Source: Cladosporium sp. IMV 00045 (Eukaryota; Ascomycota; Dothideomycetes; Cladosporiales; Cladosporiaceae). Taken from it: a DNA stretch of 56,147 bases. The notes beneath the pieces are model-generated. The model saw nothing but the letters and a program-made list of their open reading frames with translations. It ran no database searches and was not told the DNA's origin. A program made the translations under genes and the position numbers. The DNA is taken from contig MSJI02000700.1 in assembly GCA_001931905.2 (NCBI GenBank), positions 1 through 56,147 of the forward strand, read 5' to 3'. Below are positions 20,936 to 32,408 of the stretch, one piece after another; the stretch's first letter is position 1; every line of letters begins with the position of its first letter.

Positions 20936-22152
20936 GCGGGAGACAAGGCGTGCTGAGGGTCATCTGATACGTGCGGCGCGTGGAACTCCTCATCGATACA
21001 ACTCGGCCACCCTCGCCTGCTGGGCGACACAATCTCCCGGCACCAAACACGATACAAACGGCTACTTACCTACACTCCGCCCCCATCCCACACATTTTTC
21101 TCCCCACTGAGTACCCAGCGCTCCCCTCACAATTTCACGCCACACCAGCGCAAATTCCACACACAGATACTCACGATCTCTCTTATGCACTGCCTGGCGT
21201 TCTCACATTTGGACAATCAGGCGTTTCTTTGGAAATCGGAACATGCTTTCACTATACCAGGGGCGCGTAACTTTCCCCTCTTTTCGCTCGATTTCTTCAG
21301 TCCTTTCTTCAACCGTCTTTCATAGAGAGGACACAGGATAGTAAACTCGAAGAAATATAATATCGAAGGGTCCTGTTCGACGGCTTCTTTGGAGTCGGGA
21401 TGTTTCTTAGATCCTCGCCTTTCCGCTCGTCTAATTAGGTCCCATGCGTGCTTCGTTCAAGATGTTTCGAATACTCATGTCTTCACAAGGACGTACTGCC
21501 CGCATCCGTGTAACAACGTCGTTCAGCTACATGTATCCATGGCTTCGGCTGCGCCATCGCGTCTTCGGGATAGTAGACTCGGCGTCAACGATGGGATAAG
21601 AAAAGAAGGGAACATAAACAAAACAGATTCTATAAATTCCGCATTCGTGTGAAGAAGAGGGGCATCGGTTTCTCTCGTTCATAGCCTGCGTAGCCAATCA
21701 CACAAGTCCGAAATCTGAATGTCTCGTTCATGTAGGACTCGAAAGCCACTTTTGTCCTTCTTGGCCTGAATTGTCGCGGGGAGACTACAAAGACCAACAC
21801 CAAGAAAAACCTCTTTGGCATTTCCCTTGTTCCGTATTCTTTTATTGGAAGCAAAAAAGGGGGCAAAAACCGCACTCATTGGGTATTCACGGCCACCCAC
21901 CCCGAGCAAGCGAACAAGCGAACCGAAGAAAACTCGTTGACTTTTCCCTTACTCCATCTTTCGTGAAAGAAAGGCAAAACCCACACTCTTTGGGTATTCA
22001 TAGCTACCCACCCCCGCAAACAAACGAACAAGCGAGTAGCAAAAATAAATCAAATTCGTGGTTCCCATAAATCCCATAATCATATCCTTCCGAGTCACTT
22101 CAGTGCTGCCTCCCTTAGCTTTGCCCCGTCAGTCGACACTGCTATCATACAG
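20936..22152. other. Intergenic between convergent FYVE-RING and Zn2Cys6 genes, with direct repeats
   Basis: 1.2 kb between two 3' ends. No gene is supported. It contains two imperfect copies of a roughly 100-bp element (21821-21920 and 21942-22035), listed separately. Confidence 0.55.
21821..22035. repeat. Two imperfect direct copies of a ~100-bp element
   Basis: Copy 1 runs 21821-21920 and copy 2 runs 21942-22035. Both begin with TTTCCCTT, pass through GGCAAAA, then share a TTGGGTATTCA core, an ACCCACCCC box and a GAACAAGCGA end. Differences are substitutions and small indels. The element lies in the 3' flanks of two convergent genes. Confidence 0.65.
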
Positions 22153-25129
22153 TCACCGGCTCCTTCCGCTCCGACTCCTCGCCGAAGTCGGCCGGTCGAG
22201 TCTATGCCCCTGCCCTTGCCCCTGGCTCTGACCCGCGCCGCCTCGCCGGGCGGCCTGGGCTTGGTAGGGCGAGTAGCCGTGTCTGGAAGGATGCTGTGGT
22301 GTTGAATGGCTGGGATGTTGTTGCTGCTGCTGCTGTTGCTGGACGGGCATTGTTTGGTGGTGATATTGTTGCTGTTGTTGTTGGGTGGGTGTGGAGTCTG
22401 CCTTCGGAGGCTCGAATTGTTGCTGCCCTTGCTGTTGCCCGCGCCCTCCAGTTGGCATTCGCGGTTGCAGGCCGACGGAGAATGGGCTGGCCAGCATGGG
22501 GATCATGGGCGGCTGGAAGGGAGGCGACATTGCTGGGAAAGGGGCGACGGGGACGTTGCTCACTGGGATTGAGTGCGGGACTGGAGGCGAATACTGTCCG
22601 GATGTGTTGGTGGCGATGGGACTGGTCGTTGAGGAAGAGTAGGGGCTACTGGCTGCTGCGGATGCTGGAAGGGAGAGGCCCCAGGGTGCGAAGAGTTGAG
22701 TGGCTGGGTTCTGGGATTGCAGGCCTGGATCTTCGAGTAGGAACATGCCGGTGTTGCCCATGACTGTGTCGCCGGCTATGTCTAAAAGGTTCGTCGTTGT
22801 GCTGTCCAGGGCGAGATTGGGCTGGTATAGCTGGTAGGCAGGTGTGGGTGGAGATGTCTGAAGTGCATTTTGACGCTGTGATGGGTGATGATGTTGTTGC
22901 TGACTTGGATGCCGTGACATTGCTGCTGTGTTTCCTGCCACCGCCGCTGCGGCTGCTGCGTCTTGACGCTGTCTTTGTCGGTATTCGATGCGAACAATGC
23001 CCTCGCTGATCCGACTTATTGCCAGTGCGGCAATTTTGTGCACCCCATTGTCTTGCAGCTCCTTGAAAACTGCCAAAGCTTCATTGACAAGCCACATGTT
23101 TTGAATGTTACCCGTCTCCCATGCATCGAGAATGATGATCATGGCGGCATTGAACGCTTGCTGGCCAATTGTCCAACAGATCAGCACGGCTGGATGGCGA
23201 TGATAGAAGAACAGGAACGTCTGCAACAGATGGATCGAGCTGTTTATCACCAATGGTCTGCCACGAATCGGAGCTTGGTGGAGCATATTGTCGCTGCCTG
23301 TGCCTGATGTGCCACCCATCCTGGCCAACGTGTTTGGGTAGGACGGCGGTGAAGTTGACGAAGCAGATCGCATCGTCCGCTCATCCCTCTGTCTGTTGAG
23401 GAGTATAATGAACGATTGCACCTTGGCAAACAAAGCTATCTCCGTGTCAGTTTCATGCTCATCAGCGATTCTCATTGGATGCAGTACTAACTGGCAGACA
23501 TGACGTCCAAAGGCCACTCTGGCAGGACTGTTCCCTGTTGCACCCAGCTTTCATTGAACTGCAACGCCTCTGGCATCGTATCCCATAAGCCCAACAACTT
23601 GTCCGTAAATTCGTCGATTCTCCCGACGCTCATCAGTCCATCACTGCTGAGTATCTGCCTCGCCAGTATGGTGAAGTGATTGACAAATTCGTCCAGTCGT
23701 AACACGGTCTGGTTCGTTGTGAGAGGCTCTGGTGGAGCACAGTCACCAAGACCAGAGATTCCCAGTGGTCTTCCAAGGGTGACAGAGTATTGTTGATCCA
23801 TGTGCAGTATCCACCACCACAGTGTGCGCCGGATCAAGCATTCTCGCAGTGGAGGAACGGGGTCGAGAAATTTCGGGTCGCGGTGAAGACCCATCGAATG
23901 CGCGAGCCTTATTGTCGTTCCGAAGAGTGTCCATGCATCTAGGAACCGACCGCTGTTGGTCAAGTAGGGTCCCATCATCACCAGAGTTTGGATACCCAGC
24001 AGAGTTGGTTGACTCATGAAAGAAGCATGGCGGAGAGCTTGCATGCTTGCGCCAACTATGTCACACTTAGCTGCGATCAGTCCATGTCCCTCTCGTGGAT
24101 TAACTTACGGTAACACTCGCTTGCGCCATGGGCTTCCTCCATGGGCGCCCCAAGCCACCGACGTCCGTTTCGGTAGTAAACGCCAATCTGAACTCCAACC
24201 GCGAGCGTTGCAAATAGTAGAGCAAGCATATCGGGTGCTTTTGTAGCGTTGGACTTCCTGTCTTCCAGAAATCGCTCGACCTCCTTTTTGGTCACCTCGT
24301 CAGGGACATGCGGGAAAGAGCATGATTGGGCTCGCGTTTGAAACAGTTCGAGGTGTTGGAAGATCTCTTCGTCGTTGCTTGGTAGTAGATCGGTCAATGC
24401 AGCGGCGCTGTTGTCGCCAACAGGAACAATGTGGAATGGGTATGTGAGTCCTTGGGCTGGATACATGTCTCGACCTTTGGGCACAGTGTGAGTCAATGAG
24501 TGGTTACCCACTTGGAGGTTGGCAAACTGCGAGAGGTGATTAGTAGGGCATAGGTTGACACTTCCAGGGATAGACGCACGTCAGAAACGATGTTCGCAAG
24601 TCCCGGTGTGCCAAAGTAGATGTTGTCTATCCTCTCGTTCGTTCGAAATCGTCGTTGTTTTGCTGCAGCTGCGCGCGATTTCGTCTTACCAGACAATCGA
24701 TCGGGTGACTCGGCATCGTCATCGAGGTCGGCAGACTGTCTACTTCGGGCGTCCCGGAGTTGCTCTTTCAGTCTTTGGTTCTCGCGTCGTAGCTCTTTGA
24801 TCTCATAAGACTGTTGGATGGGACTGTAGTCATCCCCTTCGCCGACGACGAAATGGCACTCTTTGGGATGACCACGAGCACAGCAAGCTGCGCATGGTGC
24901 TGTTCGATCGCACTGGTCGTTGATCAGCAAGATGATGGAACGCAGCTTCCGGCGCCGATACAAAGCGACTACAAACCTTCACTTTCCGCTCTCGACACTT
25001 GGTGCATGACAACAGTTGTCTAGGTTGCGGTTTCTTCTTCGATCCGCCCGATTCAGTGCTTGCTTGAGAAGGCTGAGGTTGCGATGGATGAGGTGCTGAG
25101 GGCCCATACCCTGCCCAGGATGAGGCCAT
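22153..25129 (-). CDS. Zn2Cys6 binuclear-cluster transcription factor with poly-Gln C-terminus
   Basis: Five exons: 25129-24977, 24912-24580, 24526-24109, 24055-23492, 23435-22153; 916 residues, all junctions in frame. The zinc cluster CTKCRERKVK/CDRTAPCAAC...C (C-x2-C-x6-C-x5-C-x2-C-x8-C) spans the first junction, and a leucine/charged coiled coil (KELRRENQRLKEQLRDARS) follows. The middle-homology (fungal-specific TF) domain covers exons 3-5, with LIRRTLWWWILHMDQQYSVTLGRP as its clearest block. The C-terminal ~250 residues are low-complexity Gln/Ser/Pro with several poly-Gln runs and an Arg/Gly/Ser tail, a likely activation region. A sequence-specific nuclear regulator is firm; target genes are unknown. 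The first donor is the less usual GTTTGT. The upstream region is long (about 3.2 kb), as often seen for regulatory genes. Confidence 0.92.
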
Positions 25130-28100
25130 GTCGTGTGAGATGCTAAAGGGTTGGTACCGTGGTATAAAAGACCAGGGGAAAGTGAACTGGGTTCGAACAA
25201 TTTCCGTCCGTCAGGAAGCGACAGAGGATCTACATAAGCGGGGACGCACAGCATGCTGTTAGAACCAGGTTGCCGGAATCTGTCAAGCAGTGCGATGAGG
25301 CGTCATGGCGTTCGTTGATTATCACCTGGTATTCTTTCGAGAGACAAACGTGCATAGACGGTCTAGGAAGCAAGAAGCGACATTAGTTATGAGGCGTTGG
25401 CTGTGGCTGCAAGCGAGGGTAGATGTAAGGGAAGCCGTTGCTGTAAATGGAGAGACACGGAAGGGATCAACCCAAAAAAAGGGCATTGAGACGTTGACAG
25501 ACGGAGCCAAGCCAAAAGTATCATAGGCCCTTGTTCCACGATCTGGGGCCTGTTCATCCATCTAGAGATAGAGCGCACAACCTTGAACCCTCCTCACCAT
25601 GATCATTGCTTGGACAAAGGTCAGTCTAGTGGCTGAGGAAGCAACTACTCGCGTGAGCTACCGCGTTAGTCCATGCACCAAATGGGGAATGGCCCAGGGC
25701 TACAATCGGGCGACTACACGGACGACGGCCATTGGCGCGCTGGCGCATATTGATGTCTCGAATGAAAAGGGTCGAAGGATTACCATTCATCAGCGGTGAA
25801 CGCCTTGCGCGCAGGGATGAGCATGAACGAAAGACCCATGTTGTTTGATGGTCACATGCATGCGAACAGGGCCAGAAGATCGCGTTGGGATAGCTGAAGG
25901 GCACAGTGGCGGCCCAGGCGCAGGATGCAAGATCCTCTAGATCTTGGGACATCATGAAGGCGGACCCAGATTTGTGGATGTCGACAGCCGGTGGCTGACC
26001 CTCGAAAAAGCAGCCGGCAGATCTCACGCAATAGATCAACAGCGGGCCGCGCCTTCGGACTCAGCGGCGAGGCATGACAGCCTTGCCGCAGTACCACTCT
26101 GATGGGTGGTGTTCCCATCAGAAAGTTCCGGGAGTAAAATGAACCCAAGAGCGTTGGCGGGTCCCCAGAATGCATTGACTTTCGTAGCGAAGTGACATTG
26201 GAGCTCGCTTCGCTTCTCAAGAGATTATTGTCGAAGTTAAGTTACTCGTTCGCTGTGCCCACTCCAAGCAGGCATGCCACACGTCGTCACTGACGGCCAG
26301 TACACGCGGTCAAGATCTTCAGCGATCGATCCACTCAGGTGGGTCTGCAGAGAAGATGTAAAGCAGTCAAAAGAGGCACAGAAGATCTTGGCAACAAGTG
26401 GGATGGCAGAGACGGAGTCTTGTTCGTCGTGGTAAGCCATAGCCAGCAAGCTGCAGCGGAGTGACAAATACCTAGCCAGATTGCGTGCATGCGCTGAAAA
26501 GGTTGCTGGCGAGATTGGCCCGTCCGGGAGGGCAACAGGCAGAGCAGGGGCAAGGTCGCAGGGGAATGCAGGCCGCCTGCGCAGTCGTCATGGGTAGAGT
26601 TAGCAGGAGGTGAGGTGCAGTAGCATGCGAAGCCAACAGATTTCGCTTGCGTCTTCCCCGGCGAGCCGGCGTCCGATTTACGCGCGCCGCCCTGCCGCCC
26701 CGCTTTGACGCCTCGAGCCTCGAGCAGCCTTCGCGCCAGCCTCTGAGCCAGCCTCTGAGCCAGCCCAGCGCAGCGGGCTCGGACGAGGAGCGCCTTGAAG
26801 TGAGCTGAGTGGGCGCCAAAAGTGGCAAGTCCTCTCGCATCGGCTGGCCTCTCCCGGCGGTGGGGGGAGCAGAGTTAGTTCGGGTTACCAAAGGAATGGA
26901 GCTGGCTGCCCGACGAAGACGTTAGGCTGGGTTTAGCTGAAGGACGGCGAGGACGGGCAGACGGGGTGGGCTCGTTGCTCTGGCGCTCGGGCACGCTGGA
27001 CGTCACGATTGTCACCTCTCCTCACACCCGGACGAGCCAGAGTAGGCAGGCTATGACCTATTGCAGAAGGCGATGGGCCCTAATCAAGCGAGCTGCTGTG
27101 CGACCGTATGTCTGAGCGTCGAGATGTGCCTCCATCCATCACGGCGGGATCGTGACGTGCAGTACTCCTCGATCGGGGCGTCTGCTGTGCCGGGAGTCTG
27201 TGGTGCGGCAGCGGTGATGGTGGTGGCGATTGCGCTGGTGCTGATGGCGCGCGGGACGGTATTTTGGGTGCAGACAACATGTCCAGTACAGTCCAGGTAC
27301 ATAAGACGAACTCGGTAAGATAGGGGAGTCCTGTCCAGGCCGAGTCAGGGGCGGCATCAGATTGGCCGGCCCATTGGGCAGGATGCTTCCGGTGCCTGAA
27401 AGGGCGCTTACGCCATCGCTACAGAAAACCCAGCAGGATGGATGATGGACGGTCTGTCACCCAGGCCGTCGGGTCTTCCAAGCGGAAGATCAGTGCCACG
27501 CCTGCCACGCCGTGCTCACGGCCGGCCGATCGCAGCAAAAGCACAACAGGAGCACATGCTAGGGGCATCCATCTACTGCGCACGCGGTCGCCGATCCCCA
27601 TGTGCATACCAGATCTGATGCTCCCGCCCCCGGTTATCGCTTATGGTACTGCACGGTATCGAACGACGGAAGGATTATTGCTGGCTGCTTCAGTATTCAC
27701 CACCGCAGCCAACAATCATATGACTATTGATCAGGCTGTTGCACGCATCGAGCCACCTAGCACATCCATGCACGGAAGCACCCAACCGTCAACCCTAAGT
27801 AGCCCTTAGCCTTGGCCTGCTGCAAGCCCCCAAATCTGTCACTCCCTACATCCTGGCCCTCGTTAGGCATGTCACGTTGGCCATGCACCTGCGAATGGAC
27901 GAGGCCTGCTTTACAGATATCTCGCTAATCTTGACGCCGCCGTCGCCATTTTGCGAGATTGCAAATTTATCGTTTGGGTAGCAAGTAAGGAGTGCGAGAC
28001 CTGTCGTCTTGGTGGCCCTAGGACGCTAGTTCCTTCAAGATGCGTTCGCAGGTCCGACAGTGCGTGTGCACGATTCTTACCCTTGTCGTTCGTCAAATAA

Positions 28101-28393
28101 TAGTGTTCGCCCAGCCGATGTCCGATTTGGTCGCTTGCTCAGACGCGAGATTGATCAGATGATGACGAATTCGATTGATTGATTGTGCGAGCGTATATTC
28201 AATCTTGCATTGTTCGATGGAGCGTGGTCGCACTGCAGAGCATGACTGAGAAGATCCCGAGCGGGAGAGGCCTTGCGCCACATGCGCGCTTGTGTACTGA
28301 TAACATCAAGCCAGATCTCTCTTCCTGAAGGTTTTGGTCATGTTGCTATCGTCGGCTATGCTCTCTTCATGTATCTATCAGGGAAGTGCAGCA
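25130..28393. other. Long intergenic: upstream region of the Zn2Cys6 gene
   Basis: About 3.3 kb between the regulator's ATG and the stop of rib7. No gene is supported. An ATG-initiated minus-strand ORF of 79 codons (25561-25322) lies in the probable 5' leader and could act as an upstream ORF. A GC-rich patch (26640-26810) contains two and a half tandem copies of a 12-mer, GCCAGCCTCTGA (26736-26763), and a doubled CCTCGAG. Other ORFs, including one of 139 codons at 26472-26891, lack coding character. Confidence 0.5.
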
Positions 28394-29182
28394 TCAAACT
28401 CCTAGCCGACCACATAGCACTGCATCCGCGCCGAACTGCCGCCAGGCTGTATCAGAAAGCCTTGCAGCGTTCACTCGCTGACCATCAACCTCGGCAGCTG
28501 CAGGGCAGGCTGCAAGACCACCTTGACCCAACCAAGTAGGCGCAATCGTCACAATCACAGAGTCAACCAGGCCAGGTTTCGCGAGCAGTGCGTTGATGAC
28601 TGTAGCGCCACCTTCAATCATGACGCTGTTGATGCCTTCTGCCTTGAGCTCCTTGAGCACCTGTTCCCAGTCCATACTCTCACCCTCGCTCTCAACCGTA
28701 CTTCCCCCAATTATCAGCCGTCTGACACCCTCAGCCTTCTCGCCACTAAGACTGATGACCCAAGGCTCCTTTCCTACTCCCTGATCAGCCAGCTTGCCCA
28801 CAGCAGAGCCTGCAACCTCCCATCTCCCTCTCGGATCCACAATGACAGGTCTCGGCTGCTCGTCCAATCCAGCCCCTGGGTACCTGCAATTCAGACTCGG
28901 AGCATCCGCGACAGCAGTCCCAGCTCCGACCAGAATCGCATCATGCTTGAGCCGTAAATAGTGCGTCATGCTCTTCGTCTCGGGACCGGAAAGAGCCGTG
29001 CGGACACCTGGAGCTAGCGCAATCATGCCATCTAGAGAGCAAGCGTATGTCAAAGTTACGAAAGGAAGGGATGAGCGCTTCGAGGTTCCCGAGGAAGAGT
29101 TGCGGTGGCCGGACGAAGGGAGGTAAGGGTCGAGAAACTCCAGCTCGGGAGCTGAGAGCTGTGTGATGTCCGTTGTTGGCAT
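28394..29182 (-). CDS. rib7: Rib7: 2,5-diamino-6-ribosylamino-4(3H)-pyrimidinone 5'-phosphate reductase
   Basis: 262 residues from the ATG at 29182; the frame stays open further upstream but only from a GTG. Features of the RibD C-terminal / Rib7 reductase fold: PFVTLTYACSLDGMIA near the N-terminus, LSGPETKSMTHYLRLKHDAILVG, TAVADAPSLNCRYPG, RPVIVDP, and a C-terminal GINSVMIEGGATVINALL glycine-rich segment for NADPH binding. In fungi this enzyme catalyses the NADPH-dependent side-chain reduction, the second step of riboflavin synthesis after GTP cyclohydrolase II. No deaminase domain is fused, as usual for fungi. Length fits the family. Intronless. Confidence 0.95.
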   Translation of the reverse strand: MPTTDITQLSAPELEFLDPYLPSSGHRNSSSGTSKRSSLPFVTLTYACSLDGMIALAPGVRTALSGPETKSMTHYLRLKHDAILVGAGTAVADAPSLNCRYPGAGLDEQPRPVIVDPRGRWEVAGSAVGKLADQGVGKEPWVISLSGEKAEGVRRLIIGGSTVESEGESMDWEQVLKELKAEGINSVMIEGGATVINALLAKPGLVDSVIVTIAPTWLGQGGLAACPAAAEVDGQRVNAARLSDTAWRQFGADAVLCGRLGV

Positions 29183-32100
29183 AGTGTTGGATCCCTCTAT
29201 TCGGTCTGTTGGCTGAGGCGTTGTGGTTTGCTTGAACAGTTCCCGAGAGGAAGGTAGCGAGGGTACAGTAGGTGTGAGTGGACCTTTCCCAGCCCGTCCA
29301 CCGTTAGGCTTGTTGTATACCGAGCTTCGGTCGAGCGAGCTAACTTGTACAGCGCACACTTTTATCCACAGGCTGAACCGTATGATGGAAGTTTATCAAG
29401 TGCGGAATGTCAGAAAACATTGCGGATTGTTTTGATGCAACAACAAAGCAAGAAAAACGCCGGGTATGAAAGCTTCCGCCAATGCCAAGACCAACCCAAT
29501 TGCGAGCTTGGTTGTCTCTTCTTTGGACTAGGTTAAATCAAGTGCAAAGCATAAATCTAGGCAAAATAATTTGGCTTCATCTAAAAAGTTACAGTTTAGC
29601 CCATTCGAAAGGCTGCTTTTAATGCCCCGAAAAGTACCGCAAACGGTGGGTCGTTAGATGAAGTCTGGATTGAGCTTCGACGCAATATGTATTCGAGCGA
29701 AGGGCATCATTGCTCCTCACCGCATATCAAGTGAAATCGGAGCCGAAGGGAAGAAGACTGATCTCAACTGACTCTCAGTGCGATGTCATGTATCACCGAG
29801 GTTGTAGTGTTCTCGGTTGGCACCATGAAGCCATGTACTTTAGATCCAGCGGACCATAATAGCTATTCGTGTTGCTATCTCATTGACTACCATCGCGCAA
29901 AACTTCATTGAGAATTTCTCTTGTATTTTGTCTGAGAATCATTCGTTCTAGTGGTAGTCGTATCATCGGTGAACGTTACGAAAGGTTTGACCGCATCTAT
30001 TCAATAGCCGAGAATGTAACGACCTCCGCGATGAAGGAAGAAAGTCTTATTAGATGGTAATTGTGAAATGCTTTGGCACACAACATTGTCATTGTTCGCG
30101 ATTTACAATTGTTGATAGTATGGGGTAAAAGATGACTTGATCACTTACCCTAGCAATTGTACAGGCCTCTGTGTCACCACTGCATCGCCAACAACTCTTA
30201 TGCCTGCTTTTGTCGTGAAGCCTTGAATTATAACCTCTTATTCGATCCTGACAGCACCTACAAGGTGTTTGGATCAGTTACCCACCAACACACCGAGCTT
30301 GAACATGGCGGCGCGGCCGTCCGTAACAGGTCCCAAAGACGAGATAGATGTAGGGATTCTTTCCTTCCAATTGATTTGTTGCCCTTCTCAGTGCTAGCGT
30401 GACTATTCTGTTGCTTCGACCACTGTTGGGCTGTCGTACATGCTAGATGTAGATGCTCGATGAGCTTGGATGAACACTGTCGTTGTCAGCGCCATCTTTG
30501 AAATGGCTTGTATCTACTTGGACTGGGTCAAAGATAGCTGCTTGGATAGTTTTTCAATTTTTGCCATGGGGAACGACTCTATTCTGTCAACTTCATTTAC
30601 AGTGACCTTTTTAGGTTTTGTTTACCTTTAGCAGGCTCGGGTGTGCAGCTTGTAATAGACATTTAATCCAGAATTTGAGTGATTGAACCCGGACATAAAT
30701 TGAGAGCCATCTTCAAAGCGCAGTCGATGTTCTTACAATCAGCACTTAGTGTTCTTGATGACCGGGGTCAAAATGGCTGTACAATGCTGTCACGCTCTGA
30801 TGACTGTTTCTTGTCGCTGAGTTTCACAGCTCGTTGTTCCCGCTGGCGCAGCATCTGACGTGGCTGGTGTGAGATCTTGTGGTAAACTCATGCTGGTCAA
30901 AAGTAAAGGACGTAGGAGACCATGTCCCGCGATGGCCTCTCGGCTGGCTAGTGTAGATTTTGTACCAGTTGATCTTGGGACTGGGAAACGTGATCAGTAT
31001 TAGATAAATTGTCGTGCTTGCCAGACAGTGTGTGGTCATTCGACTAAATGCATTATTCCCTGATATGGAGGCACAACGTATTTCCATGTTGCTACGTCCC
31101 TCGCGGGTGCCCACGCGCACAAGTCATTTGATCGTATATGAGCGACTACCAAATTGATCGCCGCTGCACATGGATGTTTGACTGAGGTCCAGATAGGTAG
31201 CGGTCCGTAGCAAAACCGGAAGGTCAAAGTTATAGTCCGAACATCGCATCTGGGAGGTATTGAAAAATCAGTCACCCGGCAGCCCATGATGCTGCGCGAC
31301 TGCGAGATTGATGCTCGAGAGCTTCGTTAGCAGCCACATGAGCAAAAAGCTCACCCCTGCGTCCCATCATCTTGGGGTCTTGGATAGCGTTCATGACCGC
31401 AGTACAATAGACACCAATATCACCATGCGAACCCAGAAACAATATTTGGACCCGACGAGTTGGACCAAGCAATAGCAAACACGTCAGGACTTCATGCAGC
31501 TGGCCGCATGACGAAAATTGCACACTGGTGCCAAGGAAACAATACGGAGATACCTCACAGCAGATGCGATGTAGACTCCTTAGACTCCTTAGACTCCTAG
31601 GAGGCAATAGCTCGATGGCGATTTCGATGATTTCGATGACCGTCGATGGGCGATGAGACCATGTGGGCAAACAAATGCCGTGCGAAAAATTGACACGAGC
31701 GCGATTCGAGCGAGCATCAAGACGCAGAAAACAATACGCTCCGACGCAGCTGATGTGCAGCGTACAGCAGAATATCTGAAAACACACCGACTCTCGAGAG
31801 AAAAGATGCGGAGTCGACAGGGTATGAGAACCAGTCGACGGTGAACGTCCAAGAAAGATGTCTCTCATCCTGCAACGGCCCGCAGCCACGCGCAAAGCGT
31901 CTGTCGTCCTCACCCCTCAGCCGCAAGTTTTCGGATGAACGACAACCCGCCTATAACGCGCAACTCTATACTGAGACACCATGGGGACGGCTCCTCAACC
32001 CTATTTCAGCCTCTCGAGACAATAACTAAAGTTAACACCTCCAACCTCTGTGACTCGCCGCGCAATATACGACGCTGTTAGCACGAGCCACGACCGTCCA

Positions 32101-32408
32101 GAAACACGTCCATGTAGAGCTCTACAAGCCACTCGATACTTTCGTGCTCGTCACGCGTGCGTGCACATGTGAACACGGCATCTTCTGACCCGACGACTCG
32201 CACGGCGGGAAGCATGGCGAGCATGGACCTAGCGGTTGTTTAGTCTCCAAACCTGTTCACATCGCGTCGGTCCTCATGCCTGCCGAATTGCCGTGGCAGA
32301 GGTGCAGGCTGGGATGAATATCAATATGTCTCCAAATACGCTGGCTCTCGCTAATTTTGTCCCTCTTTCCACGCATTTTCTCGTTGACAGTCTTCTACGA
32401 CGATTTCG
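29183..32408. other. Long intergenic between rib7 and the glutaminase gene
   Basis: About 3.2 kb. The part 29500-30800 is relatively AT-rich and holds no coding pattern. A 213-codon minus-strand ORF at 31272-31913 is Arg/Ser/Cys-rich and unlikely to be real. It includes three tandem copies of TAGACTCCT (31572-31598). The final 300 bases contain the glutaminase promoter and leader. No tRNA or other RNA gene was recognised. Confidence 0.5.
31572..31598. repeat. Three tandem copies of a 9-bp unit
   Basis: TAGACTCCT occurs three times without interruption and is followed by AGGAGG, giving a short palindrome at the junction (CTCCTAGGAG). A second short periodic stretch (GATTTCGAT twice) follows within 40 bases. 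Simple tandem expansion. Confidence 0.6.

Noticed and set aside
25185..25215. GGTTCGAA-like element as part of a tRNA T-arm
   Set aside because: No matching acceptor or anticodon stems could be drawn around it; no tRNA is supported anywhere in the window.
31272..31913. 213-codon minus-strand ORF
   Set aside because: Basic, Cys/Ser-rich, covers a tandem 9-bp repeat, and shows no domain or plausible family pattern.
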